DNA of 64,000 bases from Crambe crambe (taxonomy: Eukaryota > Porifera > Demospongiae > Poecilosclerida > Crambeidae). Made by a program: the position numbers and the translations under genes. The stretch spans positions 2,852,001 to 2,916,000 of the forward strand of contig OZ004591.1 of the NCBI GenBank assembly GCA_963924555.1. Direction: 5' to 3'. This document shows, piece after piece, positions 22,700 to 52,086 of this stretch. Below the pieces are notes generated by a model, which had not been told where the DNA came from, did no database searches, and was given only the letters and a program-made list of their open reading frames with translations. Position 1 is the stretch's first letter; the number at the start of each line of letters is the position of its first letter.

Positions 22700-23248
22700 A
22701 AGTCTACCTACCAGCCACCCACTTTCAAGAACTCTTGAATGCTAAATAAAACTACAGTTTGGATGTACACCATATTCCTGACGCCGATCTTGAGAGATAG
22801 CCTCTAGATGGGCAAATTAATGATGTATACACACTGAAAATGTCTGAACACTCTCTCCTCCTTCAGAGCACATGCAATGCTACACTAGTGAGGGAAACGC
22901 ATCATAACTAATCATGCATGAATATCAGAATAAACTGGAGCTCAACTTTCACAGGATATTCAGTAAAAGCTTTAAAAACATGCAATTTTTGTCCTACATA
23001 GCAATAACAAATTTTTGGGTGGCCAGGTGGCCCGTTTATTAACTGGCCTTTTCTTCAGCTTAATAACTTGTACAGTACCCACCTACGCAGGTGAGTCAAC
23101 TTTAAGAGGTAGAGCTAGAGGCTGGAAGGGAGGGAAGAGCTGGTCAAGGGGTGTAATTCTTTAAAGAGGATTCAGAGGAACTCATGCTTCACTTCCTCAC
23201 ACACAATTGAGTTAGCGCTCAATAGGCATGACACACATGCGGAAGAGT

Positions 23249-23586
23249 ATACAATAGTATACAGTGAAGGTATATGGCAGTAGTGTAGTAGTATACAGTA
23301 AAAGATGGCTGTAGTATACTACAGCAGTATACAGTGAAGGTATATTATGGTTAGTATACAGCGGTGGTATACAGTAATACAGTTACAGTGGCGGTATACA
23401 GTAATAGAACACAGCAGTGTACAGTGGTAGTAGTATACAGTAATAGAACACAGCAGCATGGTAACGTAGTAGTATACAGAAGTAGTATACAGCAGTGTAC
23501 AGTGAAGGTGTATGGTAGTATACAGTAATAGAACACAGCAGTGTACAGTGGTAGTAGTATACAGTATTAGAACACAGCTCTGTACA
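23249..23586 (+). repeat. AGTATACAG minisatellite array, left part
   Basis: Irregular array built from AGTATACAGTAATAGAAC, ACAGCAGTGTACAGTG and GAAGGTATATGG modules. A near-identical ~90-bp segment at 24186-24276 matches 23442-23532, so the array has been split by about 600 bp of foreign sequence. Confidence 0.85.
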
Positions 23587-23653
23587 TTCACAATACAAAA
23601 TCAGATCTTCTAAACCTCATAATGCATCACAGGGATACTAAGTGCCTAACAGT

Positions 23654-23688
23654 AGGTTTACTAAGTGCCCCGGGCACTTAGTAAACCT
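23654..23688. repeat. Perfect 34-bp palindrome with 1-nt spacer
   Basis: Arms AGGTTTACTAAGTGCCC and GGGCACTTAGTAAACCT are exact reverse complements around a single C. It lies near the left end of the sequence that splits the AGTATACAG array. Confidence 0.9.
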
Positions 23689-23789
23689 GTGGTGGGCAGC
23701 AATTAGAAATATTGTTATGAATCCATAGTAACCAACCAACCCCGCCTGGTGGGTGTGTTAGAAGACTTGTCAAAAAATGGTGAAAGCTA

Positions 23790-24038
23790 GTTTCTCGCCT
23801 CCTGACACTAGTGAGTACCAACTAAAGCCTAGAAAAGAGTAACAAGGTACCGAAGGTAGCGTAGAAAGCTTAGTTAGTTCATATTTTCAAGCGTATAAGC
23901 TAGAAAGCCTACCTTAGTTCTGGTGATTTTCAGCTGCTGGATTTTCCGTGCACGAAGCTTTCATGGCTGACTAGCTAACTTTAGCGATTCATTTGAAGCC
24001 TTTCTAAGTTCCAAAACTATGTTGCTATGTTCTAAATA
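23790..24038 (+). repeat. Dispersed repeat, copy 1 (see 35540)
   Basis: About 250 bp containing CCGAAGGTAGCGTAGA, AAGCTTTCATGGCTGACTAG and TTTGAAGC. A diverged copy in the same orientation lies at 35540-35772 in the SLC37 gene. Element class not identified. Confidence 0.75.
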
Positions 24039-24039
24039 A

Positions 24040-24179
24040 GTTAGGCAACTTGACCAACGGGATCTAAGTTATTTAGAGACCCTCGGGCCCTTGGTAGCGC
24101 CCTCGCTGCGCTCGGGTCGCTACAGCCCAGGGCCCTCGGGTCTCTAAATAACTTAGATCCCTAGGTCTCGTTGTCTAAC
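24040..24179. mobile_element. GC-rich palindromic element, 140 bp
   Basis: Starts GTTAGGCAAC and ends GTTGTCTAAC. The inner arms GATCTAAGTTATTTAGAGAC and its complement pair over about 33 bp, followed by a GC-rich centre TAGCG...CGCTA that is itself inverted. Likely a small foldback or MITE; no target duplication is obvious. Confidence 0.75.
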
Positions 24180-24185
24180 TATTAT

Positions 24186-24310
24186 ATAGAACACAGCAGC
24201 ATGGTAACGTAGTAGTATACAGAAGTAGTATACAGCAGTGTACAGTGAAGGTGTATGGTAGTATACAGTAATAGAACAGCAGCAGTAGAGGTATGGTAAT
24301 GTAGTAGTAT
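24186..24310 (+). repeat. AGTATACAG minisatellite array, right part
   Basis: Continuation of the array at 23249-23586; interrupted again at 24311 by the element that ends at 25288. Confidence 0.85.
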
Positions 24311-25288
24311 CAGAGAGAGCAGCAGCTCTCTCTATGTAGGGATGATACGGACGCTGGCGTGCGCCACATATAGACTAATACAAAAATGAAATTCTAGTTC
24401 CCTCACTTAGACTTGATAAAATGATTATCCAGCCTACTACAAAGTACAGACCAAGTTTCAGGACCAGGGAGCTTACCGTTTCAGAAATATGGCAAGCAGG
24501 TAAGTCGCTGGTTTCTCCTTCTTCATTGTTGTTATTATTTAGACAACCATATCTCGTGAACCACTCAAGCAGTATTTCTGGATAAATCCATTCCAAATTC
24601 TACCGGCTATGATCTTTTCTACTTGTCGATCCTCTAAAGAGTTGAAGAAAAAGGAGACACTACAGAGCACAGTACTTGACTAACTTAATTATTGGAAGCC
24701 ATTTTTTCGATAATATCCATGCGCATGTATTATTACTCAGCTAGCTAAGCTCCAGCTCTAGATATGTGTGCGTGCTAGATCACAGACTACTCTATCAACT
24801 CGGAGATTTTAGATTCACCAATCCATCTACCAGTAGACCTATTTCAGATTCATCTGCATCCTCGACCTCCAAGTATACTTTACTCGCTGATAAATAATCG
24901 TTGGGCTGCTATACTATTGGAGAACTATACATACTAAAGAAATTTCTTTCATCTGTCCCTGCATACACATAAATGAATGAACTCTTGCATTCATGTGTAC
25001 ATACATAAAACCATAAAGAGAGAAGAAAAAAAAGACCAGGAATAAGTGAGGGAAAAAACATTTCCGTGAAATGAAAAAAAGGGATGACCATTGCTCAAAA
25101 AAGTAAAGAAATAAGGGTAAGAATGAAGGATGGAAATGGGATCAACCTTTGTTCTGTATATCCAGCCAACAATCCCATCCTTCATTCCTACCCTTGTTTC
25201 CTTACTTTTATTAGCATGGTCATCCCTACTTCTTTTTTTTTTCTTTTTTTTTTTCATTTCATGGATTGTTTTTTTCCCTCACTCGTAC
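24311..25288. mobile_element. ~1-kb foldback element, single diverged copy
   Basis: Begins with the terminal hairpin (24312-24333) then ATGTAGGGATGA. The body is shared with 44602-47505 (CAAGTTTCAGGACCAGGGAG, TCAGAAATATGGCAAGCAGG, CCATATCTCGTGAACCACTC). It ends in a partial inverted repeat and CCCTCACTCGT. The flanks AGTAGTAT and ACAGAAGTATACAGCAG rejoin to the uninterrupted array sequence seen at 23470-23500, so the insertion boundaries can be read directly, with no evident target duplication. No coding capacity. Confidence 0.85.
24312..24333 (-). repeat. 22-nt terminal hairpin of the 1-kb element
   Basis: Stem AGAGAGAGC / GCTCTCTCT, loop of four. Compared with the copy at 44602 both sides of the stem have changed together. 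Confidence 0.8.
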
Positions 25289-25807
25289 AGAAGTATACAG
25301 CAGTGTAGAGTTAGGTACATGTACATAAGTGCCAGAGCTTCTGATAAGAAATCTTTATAGTGTCCTGATAATTATGATGTCCTGACATTAAAGAATCTTT
25401 ATAGTGTCCTGATAAGATGTCCTGACATTAAGGACATCAAACACTCCAGCAACACTGACCTGTCTTTTCTAATCAAATGTCTCGTGTTCTTAGCAGCTCT
25501 GGCATAAGTAGTATGTACGCACAATATATTGAGCTGGTGTACTTATAGAGGGCGGAACACATACATACTGAGATAAGGTCAGGGTGTAATAGCAGTATGT
25601 GAAGATGACTGGTTATGCATTACTATAATAGCACGGTCTAAATCTCACCATAGCAACAACAACAATGAAATTTTTGTAGCAAATGGTCTGTAAAAGGCAT
25701 ATCCTTATTCACACAATATTTTAGTGTCTCAAAACTAACTCAAAATGCCCTGATGCTTCTCACCTGTTATAACTCTAAATGATATCCCAAGTAAAGTATG
25801 CACTGTA

Positions 25808-25900
25808 CATACATACATACATACATACATACATACATACATACATACATACATACATACATACATACATACATACATACATACATACATACATACATAC
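25808..25900 (+). repeat. (CATA)n microsatellite
   Basis: About 92 bp of ACAT repeat. Confidence 0.95.
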
Positions 25901-26389
25901 CGGTGGTATTTGGCACTCATCTGAAAGAAACATTACCTCTTTAATTATATCTGGAATTTCTCACTAAACAAAACAGGCCAGAGGACTGGATAGTGTCAAG
26001 CAGGCATGACATGTGTCCAGGAAAGAAAGACCACCCAGCACTAAACGACCCAAACAAGGATCCCACCGCACAAAAATATCATTTAGCTATACAACTTCTA
26101 AAATTTCATAGAGTATACGACTATACCGACCCTTCTCTCCTGTACAATTCACTCCTCCCACAACCCAATCCTCTCCAGAGCACAAATAACGCACGTATAT
26201 TGATTGGTCGAATAGCAGGTCAAAAAAAACAGATGCATGACTTTACCCCATATGCATAGTTGCTCTTTGATTACGATTTTCAAATACTTCAAACTGTACA
26301 TACATACATGCTAATGCAAATCGTCTAGCTGCCGAGCAGTCACACGCACCTGGTCAAGCCAGGATGCCTGTGCACTAAGCCGGCACTAT

Positions 26390-26715
26390 GAGCCAGTGCT
26401 GGCAACCTCCTGGAGCCTGGGCTAGGAACTCGCAGGAGGACTATCTCTTCTCAGCAAGTGGTGTGGGTGTGGGCACCCGAAGTCCCACCTGGACCACAGC
26501 TGATATTGGAGAGATAGCCAGTTTGATTTGCACCCTGGAAATTCCAGGTACCCATTTTCAGCTGGGTGGACTGGTGGTATGGTATTAGATGGATATTCAC
26601 CAAATTAATGCTGGTGAAAAGGATGGATAAACACCTGGTAGGACTCGAACTCACAGTCTCCCACTTCCCAGCCAGCAAAATACCCACCCACTGGAGTAAT
26701 TTAATCAATCCACAG
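26390..26715 (-). mobile_element. Candidate tRNA-derived SINE
   Basis: Read on the minus strand, TACTCCAGTGGG (26704-26693) resembles a pol III A box. GAGTTCGAGTCC (26652-26641) resembles a B box, about 40 nt later, as in a tRNA. Between them lies an anticodon-arm-like stretch. A non-tRNA body follows, including GCTGAAAATGGGTACCTGG. No second copy is in the window and I could not place the 3' tail, so the left boundary is approximate. Confidence 0.5.
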
Positions 26716-27089
26716 CAAGGGCTGGAGATGCAGGATGAGAAACTGCACACATCCAGGGGTTTTTTTTAGAAGGGGGGCAAGGAGTGCCCCCAGAAAATGA
26801 TTTTCCCCCCTGAGCTACCTACAATTTAGCAGCCAGCACCCCACCCCCCTAACTACACCCCATGATTTTTTCCCGACTCCTTCCATATCATCAGCTACAT
26901 AAGTACACACAAATGTACATAAAGTTGATTCCATCAGATCACTTGAGTGAAATCTAACGGTTGCTTTGTACATCAAGCAAGAGAGTACATTGTGAAGGTT
27001 ATCACTGACTAGTACCAACGTCATCATGTTTATAATTTATTAAGCAAATAACTGTTTCTCTAATTATAACGCTCTGCATAACTTATGTA

Positions 27090-27200
27090 CAGCTACATTA
27101 TGACCCATTGCACACGTAACTGCTCTAATAGAACTGTAACTATAACCCACTGCATAACACACGTAACTGCTCCAACAGTTCCTAAAAACTGGAACTGCCC
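27090..27200 (+). repeat. Direct duplication
   Basis: Two copies of ACACGTAACTGCTC preceded by CCATTGC / CCACTGC. Confidence 0.6.
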
Positions 27201-27654
27201 TGCACAATGCAGATAATGCTCCCACTGATTACACTTCAAATCTAAAAGACCAACACACTGCTTCAAGGAAACCACTTTGTAGAACTAATCCTTAACAATC
27301 CTGAGGAGAACACACGGTCCTAAACAACCACTGTACACAAGTATGCATTGTATGTATGCAATCACATGCCATGGTAATAATTACGATCGCACCTGCTTTA
27401 GATAACCACACCCAACCCAATTAAGAAGTATATGGGTGTGGTTTGTGGATGAGATCTCGCCACACCTATGAATTAAAAGTCATTGTGGGACGTATTCAAG
27501 ATAGCTGCATTACATAATCTTGGTTAGTTGGATCACAGTACACAACAGAAAACTTATACACAAGTTTGCACACTGTGAATACATACGTACAGTATATGAA
27601 TTACTGCTAAATGGATTTGAGTGCCAATACTGCACCATTGAATACACTATTATG

Positions 27655-27935
27655 AAGGAGAGAGGATCCTCTGCATGATAGTCAAAATATCATCTTTCCA
27701 AGAGAGGATTCTCTGCACAATGGTCAAAATGGCCTCCTATCATCTTTTTCCAATTCTATAGGACTTGGAATATGATTACGTTGGCTGAATCTGCCAAAGG
27801 ACAGTCAGTGTGGGAGGGATGAATGCATGGAAGACAAGAGAAGGACTTAGTGTGGGAGGGATGCATGCATGGTAGACAGGAGAGGTAGGGGTGGGTGGAG
27901 TAGGGATCGATGCATGGTAGACAGGAGGTGGAGTA
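27655..27935 (+). repeat. Two adjacent short duplications
   Basis: AGAGAGGATCCTCTGCA / AGAGAGGATTCTCTGCA (27660, 27700) and GTGTGGGAGGGATG.ATGCATGG (27809, 27850). Each pair is a recent local duplication. Confidence 0.65.
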
Positions 27936-29162
27936 GAACTGTAGCAAGCAAATACTGACTGGCTGGGGAAGTGGGTGTGGCTACACTTGAAAGTGGTGGA
28001 GCCAAAACCAGACCAGAGCTATGGTAGGACAAGAGGAGGAAAGAGGTGGTGAAAGGAGGAGAGGGTGGAAGAGGGGGATGAAATGATAATGGAGATGGTA
28101 ATGAGGGAGTGGCATCATACAAGTCTGATATCACAATTCAAAGGTTAATTTCATAGCGCATCCTCAAAGATGCTGGTAATAAAACAACTGCATGTACATT
28201 CCACATGCATGCACTCTACATGTACATGCATGCATTACACATGTACGTGCATGCACAGTATGCATGTGTCAGCCTGACATGGCAGCCTGCTGGAGCGTTA
28301 AGTAGTTTATTAATCACTGTGAGCATTGACCTTTTAGGATGTGCATACTCGAGCTGCTTAGATTCATATGAAATGCCTGTATGCCAGAGACAGGTTCAAA
28401 GGTGATAGCATACCTATGGAGTGGCCATTTACCCTTAGCAACTCTCTCAGGGACAGGGAGTGCTACGTACACATAACGAGTCCAATCAGAATCTCACAGA
28501 TCAAAGCTCAAGTATGTGGTTAGCGATAGTTTATAAACAACCACATCAAAGGGAAGATGAAGTGGCCACTCTCACCAGGACATCACCACCAAGAGATCAT
28601 CCCTACTATACTCCTCATACCCACAATAGCAAAAAAAAATTTTTTTCATGAGCAATTACTTATTGCTCCCTTTTTTTTTTTATAACACTAATTGGACGGG
28701 GAAAGAGGTAGGACAAACCCTGTATAGCCCAGCCTGGCACGGATGTTACCCAATCAATCGATTCATTTGGTCAGCTCTTCTGTAAGCAAGCAATGGTCTT
28801 CCTATGCAAGAAGGTGAGGTAAGTGGTCTTCATTCATATGCAAAGAGACTACGTATCAAGTACATGAGACTGAAGCCAGATTGTGTGTGCATGCACTTTG
28901 AAATATGCATGGCTATGGTGTATTCTGCAGTAGACATGAATATCTACATGACTTCTCCAGTACATACAAAAAATGTGCGCTACTAGAAAGCATTCCACAA
29001 AGATTAAAGTGCAAGAAGAATTTTGAAAACTTGAAGTTCTTATCTGGATTCTTTCCTATTATATAGACCCAATATGTACACAGACCCAGTGTGACTAACA
29101 GTAACAGACATGGAGTGGAAGTTAAGACATATTCAGCCTAGAGCTACACAGCTGTCCTTAAA

Positions 29163-29281
29163 AAACCATTGCTTAACTCTCAGTCATCACCATGACAACT
29201 GAATGTATGTATGTATGTATGTATGTATGTATCATGTATATATTGAGTTGTCATGGTGATGACATACATACATACATACAT
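29163..29281. repeat. Inverted repeat flanking (TATG)n
   Basis: GTCATCACCATGACAACT and its exact inverse AGTTGTCATGGTGATGAC flank a TATG microsatellite; a second short CATA run follows. Confidence 0.85.
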
Positions 29282-29543
29282 GGGATATTAGCTAGACACC
29301 TCTATGTAGTGGTACTGGCCAGGAGACAACACTTGAAAGATCAAAGCCCACTCTGACAACTTCCCTCTCTTTCTCTTGGCCCACTCATTGGCAAGGGTTT
29401 CTTGTTCAGATTCATATCAACACACATCATCATCCTCATCAGCAGTGCAGCAGCAAATTACATTTTACAAAAGTCACACAATGAATCTCACATACCATAA
29501 TGAGCACATGTTAATACACAGATCAGGAGGCATAGTGAGGGGG

Positions 29544-29709
<166 letters not shown>

Positions 29710-30674
29710 GAATATTGGAATCGAATGGGCACAGACATGTGTAAGATACTATCAGCATAGTAGTAAGGCTGCAGCTCTCTCACGACCGTACAAACACCAT
29801 TTGAGGCAGTTGTGTATTATGTATATTGCAAGGGGGGTTATTTCTCATTGTGGCACAAAAGGCAGCTGCCTGCACCACTATCCAGTTCAGTATCCTTGGT
29901 GCATTATAGCTAATTAAATCATCCCCGACACCTTGAATTCTTTCCTAAAATGTCGGGTTCCAGTGGGTCATGTTATATTTTAAGAGCTAGTGTGGAACTT
30001 AGTATATAGATTGGTGTGATACCCAAAGCATGCAGGAGGAGTTACAAGGGTGACCTGTGTGTTTACCATTATGGCAGTCATGCACCATGGGACTCAACCT
30101 TCATGGCACCACACTTCAAGAACTCAAAAGAAGTGGAGTGGAAAATTTTTACCTATGTATGTAAATGTAGTCTTTAGACATCACCATGGTGCTACTCTCA
30201 TACTCCTGCACTATGGGACTTTGAGAATACTAGTGAAAACCTCCTAGTAAGTTGATGGTCTATAGATAGCCAATTACATAGTAATGTTACAGATTTGGCA
30301 TACCGCCTTCGAATTAACAGGTGCCATTATAAATGGCTAGACTTTAATCTACACAATACGGTGATTCTGGTGAGCATTGATTCTGGTGAGCATTTGTACG
30401 TACATAGTCCCATTCTGGTGGAGTGCTACCTCAAGCTTAGCTTGGTATGAAGGGCCCATCTCCTAAACAGAGTACAGAGTGCCCATGGCTAGTACTCAAA
30501 CACTATCCCTTATTGTTGAATCTTTTTCGATATATTTCACTGAGGACTCTTTAAAATCAGCCACACACTGCAGAACCTAGCCTGGCTGATATACTACTGT
30601 GTAGGACTCAACTACTTGGTAGAACTTAGCCAGGCCAATGTTATATGTAATTATGCTACTGTGTAAACCAATTA

Positions 30675-30870
30675 GCCAGACAAGGAACTTAGCCCAGCAA
30701 ACCCTTCAGACTAGCTAGGCTGGACTGGGTGAGGGCTAGACTGGATGAGGATTTAGCCCAGCAAACTCTTCAGACTAGCCAGGCTGAGGGCTTAGCCTGG
30801 CAAACTCTTTAGGATAAGAACTTAGCCCGGCAAAATCTTCACACTAGCCAGGCTGGACTGGGTAACTGGG
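30675..30870 (+). repeat. Degenerate ~45-bp tandem repeat
   Basis: Three to four copies of AACTTAGCCCAGCAAAC followed by TCTTCAGACTAGCCAGGCTG. Confidence 0.75.
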
Positions 30871-31596
30871 CGAGGGGTGTAGAAATACAGACTACAACAG
30901 GGATAAGGGTTGCTGTGCACACATCAAAGGATATGCAAGTCTATTTAATAATGTCAAGGAAATAGAGGCATAATGAGTCTTCTCTTTGAACTACGGAAAA
31001 CGTGGAATAGAGATCGATGCTAAGTCATTACTACTTCATACACAATCACAACAGGTACTCTATGCATCATTCAACAAAGGTGCAGCACAGCTGCATGTTT
31101 CCTTGAAGATAACTAGCTATGGGATATGACACAAGAATAGAATTTCAAGGAGATGCAATTTCGTCATTGTATATAAAGTGTGTCCATACTTGAGACGGCT
31201 CAATACACTTGAATATGAAAGGATCTGTGGATAGTTTGTACACTCAACTGAGGACCTTCTGAACTTCAAATGATCAATGTTACAGAGAGCAGTAACCATA
31301 GAGCAAGGGTTAATGAACCAGCTTAACAAAATATAACAAAAGCCTACTATGTGACCCGAGGATCTGCCCACACTAGCATAAATCACCAATCGGCTATGGT
31401 CAATTGCCACTAACTTCCAGCATTCAATTCTACGAAAGTGATATTTCCCAGCAAGTACTGCAGCAGTAATTCTTGACACAGTCCAGCAAGCACATTTGGT
31501 ACGACTGTGCACGTCAAAATGTTCACTTTCACTATCTCATGCATATCAAGATACCCACCACTGACACATACTCACATACCTCCTAGAGGTAGAGGC

Positions 31597-31740
31597 AGGC
31601 TCATAGTCACAGGATATTTTCTGGTCAATTTCTTTATTTGTCTGGTCATTTTCTGCCTTTATCTGGTCCTTGTCTGACCAATTTCTATACTGTTATTAGA
31701 TAACCATGTCTGGACAATAATAGTAAGTGAATCCTGTAGA
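31597..31740 (+). repeat. Dispersed repeat, copy 2 (see 9641)
   Basis: Same orientation and order of phrases as 9641-9772: GGCTCATAGTCACAGGA, TTTTCTGGTCAATTTCT, ATGTCTGGACAATAATAG, with an extra internal duplication of TCTGGTC. Confidence 0.7.
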
Positions 31741-32229
31741 GGGCATCAGGGTCAGGGGGATGGGTGAGGACCAGGAGGTGAGCAACTTCAAATGGAGAAT
31801 CTGAGTTAGGACTTGTGATTGGCAACATCAATTAAATCAGGGCGGTGTACCTGACAGCGAATTCCATTTCAAATTGCTCTTGCTCATGGTCATGGACTAG
31901 AGTGAATCACAACTCATCACCTCATTACAACCAAGTAATGGGTGAAATAACAAAACCACTACATGACAGGCATAATGGGAGCCAAAGATTACTCTATCAG
32001 GCCAGACTTTCACTTTATTTCAGATTCATGACATGTAGTCCTGTCCAATGTTATAAGTCAGGTTCTCCTATTGTAACTGTCAAAATAGAAATAAAGAGTG
32101 TGAACCACTCCAATTCCCTATTCAAAACCAAAAAATATATCCCCCTGAATTGCATAATTAGGTATCGGGTGTTTATTTGTTCATGATAATTAATTGAGCA
32201 CTAGTAATTGGGATTCTCCCCCATCTTCT

Positions 32230-32420
32230 GATTAGAGTTAATCGTGAGGGAACTGAACTACTAATCTCAGAGTGAGGGAACTGAACTAATCTCAGAGGGA
32301 ACCGAGCTAATCTCAGAGTGAGGGAACTGAGTTAATTTCAGAGTGAGGGAACTGAGCTAATCTCAGAGTGAGGGAACTGAACTAATCTCAGAGTGAGCTA
32401 ATTTCAGAGTGAGGAATCTC
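32230..32420 (+). repeat. ~25-bp minisatellite
   Basis: Seven to eight copies of AGAGTGAGGGAACTGA followed by (G/A)CTAATCTC. Confidence 0.9.
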
Positions 32421-33668
32421 AGAGTGGGAGACGCTATGAATTACAACGCCTTTATTCATTATACTGTATATCTGAAAAATAACTTTCAAAGTCACCATTT
32501 TATGGTATGCAACATGTGAAAAAATTATTCTAAGCACAAGAAAATTCCACTCATTTGAAAAGGCAGCCATGATTATGAATACTACACCCACCTAATTGAT
32601 GCACATGGGCAGTAGGTCAGACTATGCATTGCCAACCAAAGGTGTTTGTGGTATGGGCAGGTCCGAAAAACCAAAATACCACAATAGTGTCACTATAGAA
32701 TGGGATGTGATTAATTAAGGCAATGGATGTGATGAAAAATACTGGAGAAGAACACAGCTACTCTATACAACACTCCAGCTAGCTTCACCTTGTTTAAAAA
32801 TCAGCTATGATTTTCATCTGGGCATAGGTCTGGGGGACTGTTTGATCATAGATAATAGGATCTCATGAAATATGCTGACCTTTGTCATGGGCACAGCAAG
32901 GGAGAGGTACAGAGCTGTGAACTCAAATTCTCTCTTGTAAGGTGAACAGACTTCTTATAAATTATACAATATACACCAGCTGCTCCATGGCACTTCCTCC
33001 AAGGCAATGCTGGCTGGCTAAGTAGTCTAGTGGATTATGGTACAAAACTCACTTGAAAGAATATATCTGCGAAAAGAAGTCCACCTCTCCCACTCTGACA
33101 GCTACCAAATTTTGTTTATTTAGACTGTCTGCTGAGCCAAAGATTCCAGCACTTTGAGAGTCACTACTTCCTCCAATTTTGAAGACCGATTAGAGTAGTT
33201 GTAATGGAGCTGTAGCAATTATCCCTGATCTGGATTCCGTTGTTTAGGTTTTTTTCAAGACGACTTAGTTTCTAGCTGGCTTTCTAACACACTCTAAAAT
33301 AAAAGTGGATCTAGTCAGGCTAGCTACAGGCTCTAGCCTAGGTAATCTACTAGCAGTAAGGATTAATGTCACAGCTAGAGCTAGCTCTTCAATGTTTGTC
33401 AAATGGCCTGTCAGATAATTCAGTCGACCACAGTCGAGTCGAGTCTAGGCGTGGCATGGGGCGTGGTGTCGATAATAAGTTTGTGGCCTTGCTGTTTGGT
33501 TGCCGGTGTGGTCTAGCTAAGTTACCAGGAACAACGTTCCATGTACACATTACTATCGGAACCTTTCACTTGATAAACGGAAGAATTAGATGGAGGATCA
33601 AATCAAGTGAAATGATATTCATTTAGCTTGATAGAGATCAGAACCCCAGGACCTAGCTGGAGCTGGAG

Positions 33669-50637
<16,969 letters not shown>

Positions 50638-50805
50638 AATGACTATCAAAATTTTGGGTCAGAGAGTGGGCTTTTTAGAGAACTTAGTTGTCATAGAGCT
50701 AGAATTTTAATTCAATTACTAGAAAAACGATGAAAAAGAGTGTTAGTTTCATGAGCCATGTGTACCATGATAAAAACTTGGTGGAATAAGAAATTTTAGG
50801 TGTTT
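50638..50805. other. Convergent 3' ends of SLC37 and the kinase
   Basis: Only 168 bp separate the two stop codons. The first clear plus-strand AATAAA is at 51034-51039, inside the last kinase exon, so the SLC37 3' UTR probably overlaps the kinase gene antisense. Confidence 0.6.
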
Positions 50806-52086
50806 TTACATCCATCTTCTTGTGCCACTCACCTCTTCGAGTCTGCATAGCCTGAAATGTAAAATAATTACTATAGCATGTTCTCCTCGAATTGGTTCTA
50901 GTGTCACCTTGGCAAATCTTGGCCTGAGGCTACGGGGGCAGGGTTTAATACTTGATCCCTGTTTTATCCAACAGTGTGATAGAAGATTGGTGATGTATGG
51001 CCTCTCATTCGGATCAGTGTTCAGTATAAACTGAATAAACCTTCTAACAGCTGCAATACAATCAGGTTATAAGGATACAAGCCATCAGAGCATGTGATCA
51101 CTGTAAGAGGAGTGACTAAACTTTAGCACTTTAACTCAGCTCTTGTTTCCATGGAAATTAGCTACTTACATATGGAAACAGATGCTGGATACTTCAAAAC
51201 TGCATCATAATTTGTAGGTTTCTTCGAGGACTCGATGTGAAATGGAAGATACCCACATGTCATGGTGAAGAGAATCACGCCACTAGAAAAATAATAATAA
51301 AGGTGTGAAATACAAGGTCTATACATACATAGCTAACTGCTAGATAACTTACAGACTCCAAACATCAGCTTTCTTTCCATCATACTCCTCAAGATTAGGA
51401 TTCCTTAACTCAGGGGCTACATAGAATAGTGAACCGCAAAGAGTAGAAGTGGGTTTAATCTTCATATCAGCACTGAGACCAAAATCTAAAGAGTTAGAAA
51501 GTATTCTGACTGTGGTTGATATTGAGTAATAAAATTTACCTCCTATTTTGATGTTCAAGTTCTCATCCAGCAAAATGTTCTCACATTTTAAGTCTCGATG
51601 GGCAATTTTCTTCTGGTGACAGTAGGCCATAGCTTTACACATTTGTTTGAACATGTAGTGAGTTTCTGCTTCATGGAAAATCCCGTATATTTTCATGTAC
51701 TCCCAAAGATCTCCATTCACAGCAATCTCCTGAATGAAGTATGCACACTTCTCAGTCTTTATAATACAGTAAGTTCTGAGAATTTGTGGGTGATGGATTT
51801 TACGGAGAATTGCAATTTCACGAGAGAGGAATACTTTTCTGCTGGCACTGTCTGTTTTGACAATCTTAATGGCGATCTGAGAGAAGAAAATAGCTAGGAG
51901 AATGAACTAAATTATATCTTCTAATAGCAGTAATCTTACCACTTTTTTCATCTTCAAAGACCATGCTGCTTTAACTTTTCCAAATGCTCCTTGACCAAGA
52001 GTTCTGCCCATAACATAGCCCAAGGCATCTGGAAAGAGGACCACTTCAGAAGGGAATTCTACATAGTGGACTCTGGATCTGGCCAT
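50806..52086 (-). CDS. TSSK-like serine/threonine kinase (5 exons, 324 aa)
   Basis: Exons 52086-51940, 51876-51540, 51485-51353, 51282-51170 and 51050-50806 join in phase. Kinase motifs are complete: glycine loop GQGAFGKV, ATP-binding Lys in IAIKIVK, helix C Glu in SREIAIL, catalytic HRDLKCEN, DFG, APE (VAPEL) and DVWSLGVILFTMTCG. HRDLKCENILLD and the short length point to the testis-specific serine kinase (TSSK) branch of the CAMK group, in bilaterians mostly active in sperm; a sperm role here is inference. Activation-loop Thr residues are present (PTSTLCGS). The last exon ends at a TAA, but an internal GTGAGT (after CTCGAAGAG) could splice to a different C-terminus. The gene is convergent with SLC37, with 168 bp between stop codons. 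Confidence 0.88.

Noticed and set aside
23319-23598. Three minus frames of Tyr/Cys/Leu-rich protein
   Set aside because: Translation of the AGTATACAG minisatellite in different registers.
25993-26259. 88-residue plus frame
   Set aside because: No homology that I recognise, no splice context, and it overlaps simple and dispersed repeats.
31117-31512. 131-residue minus frame
   Set aside because: No recognisable domain or signal, no splice partners, and ordinary length for AT-balanced non-coding DNA in a 13-kb gap.
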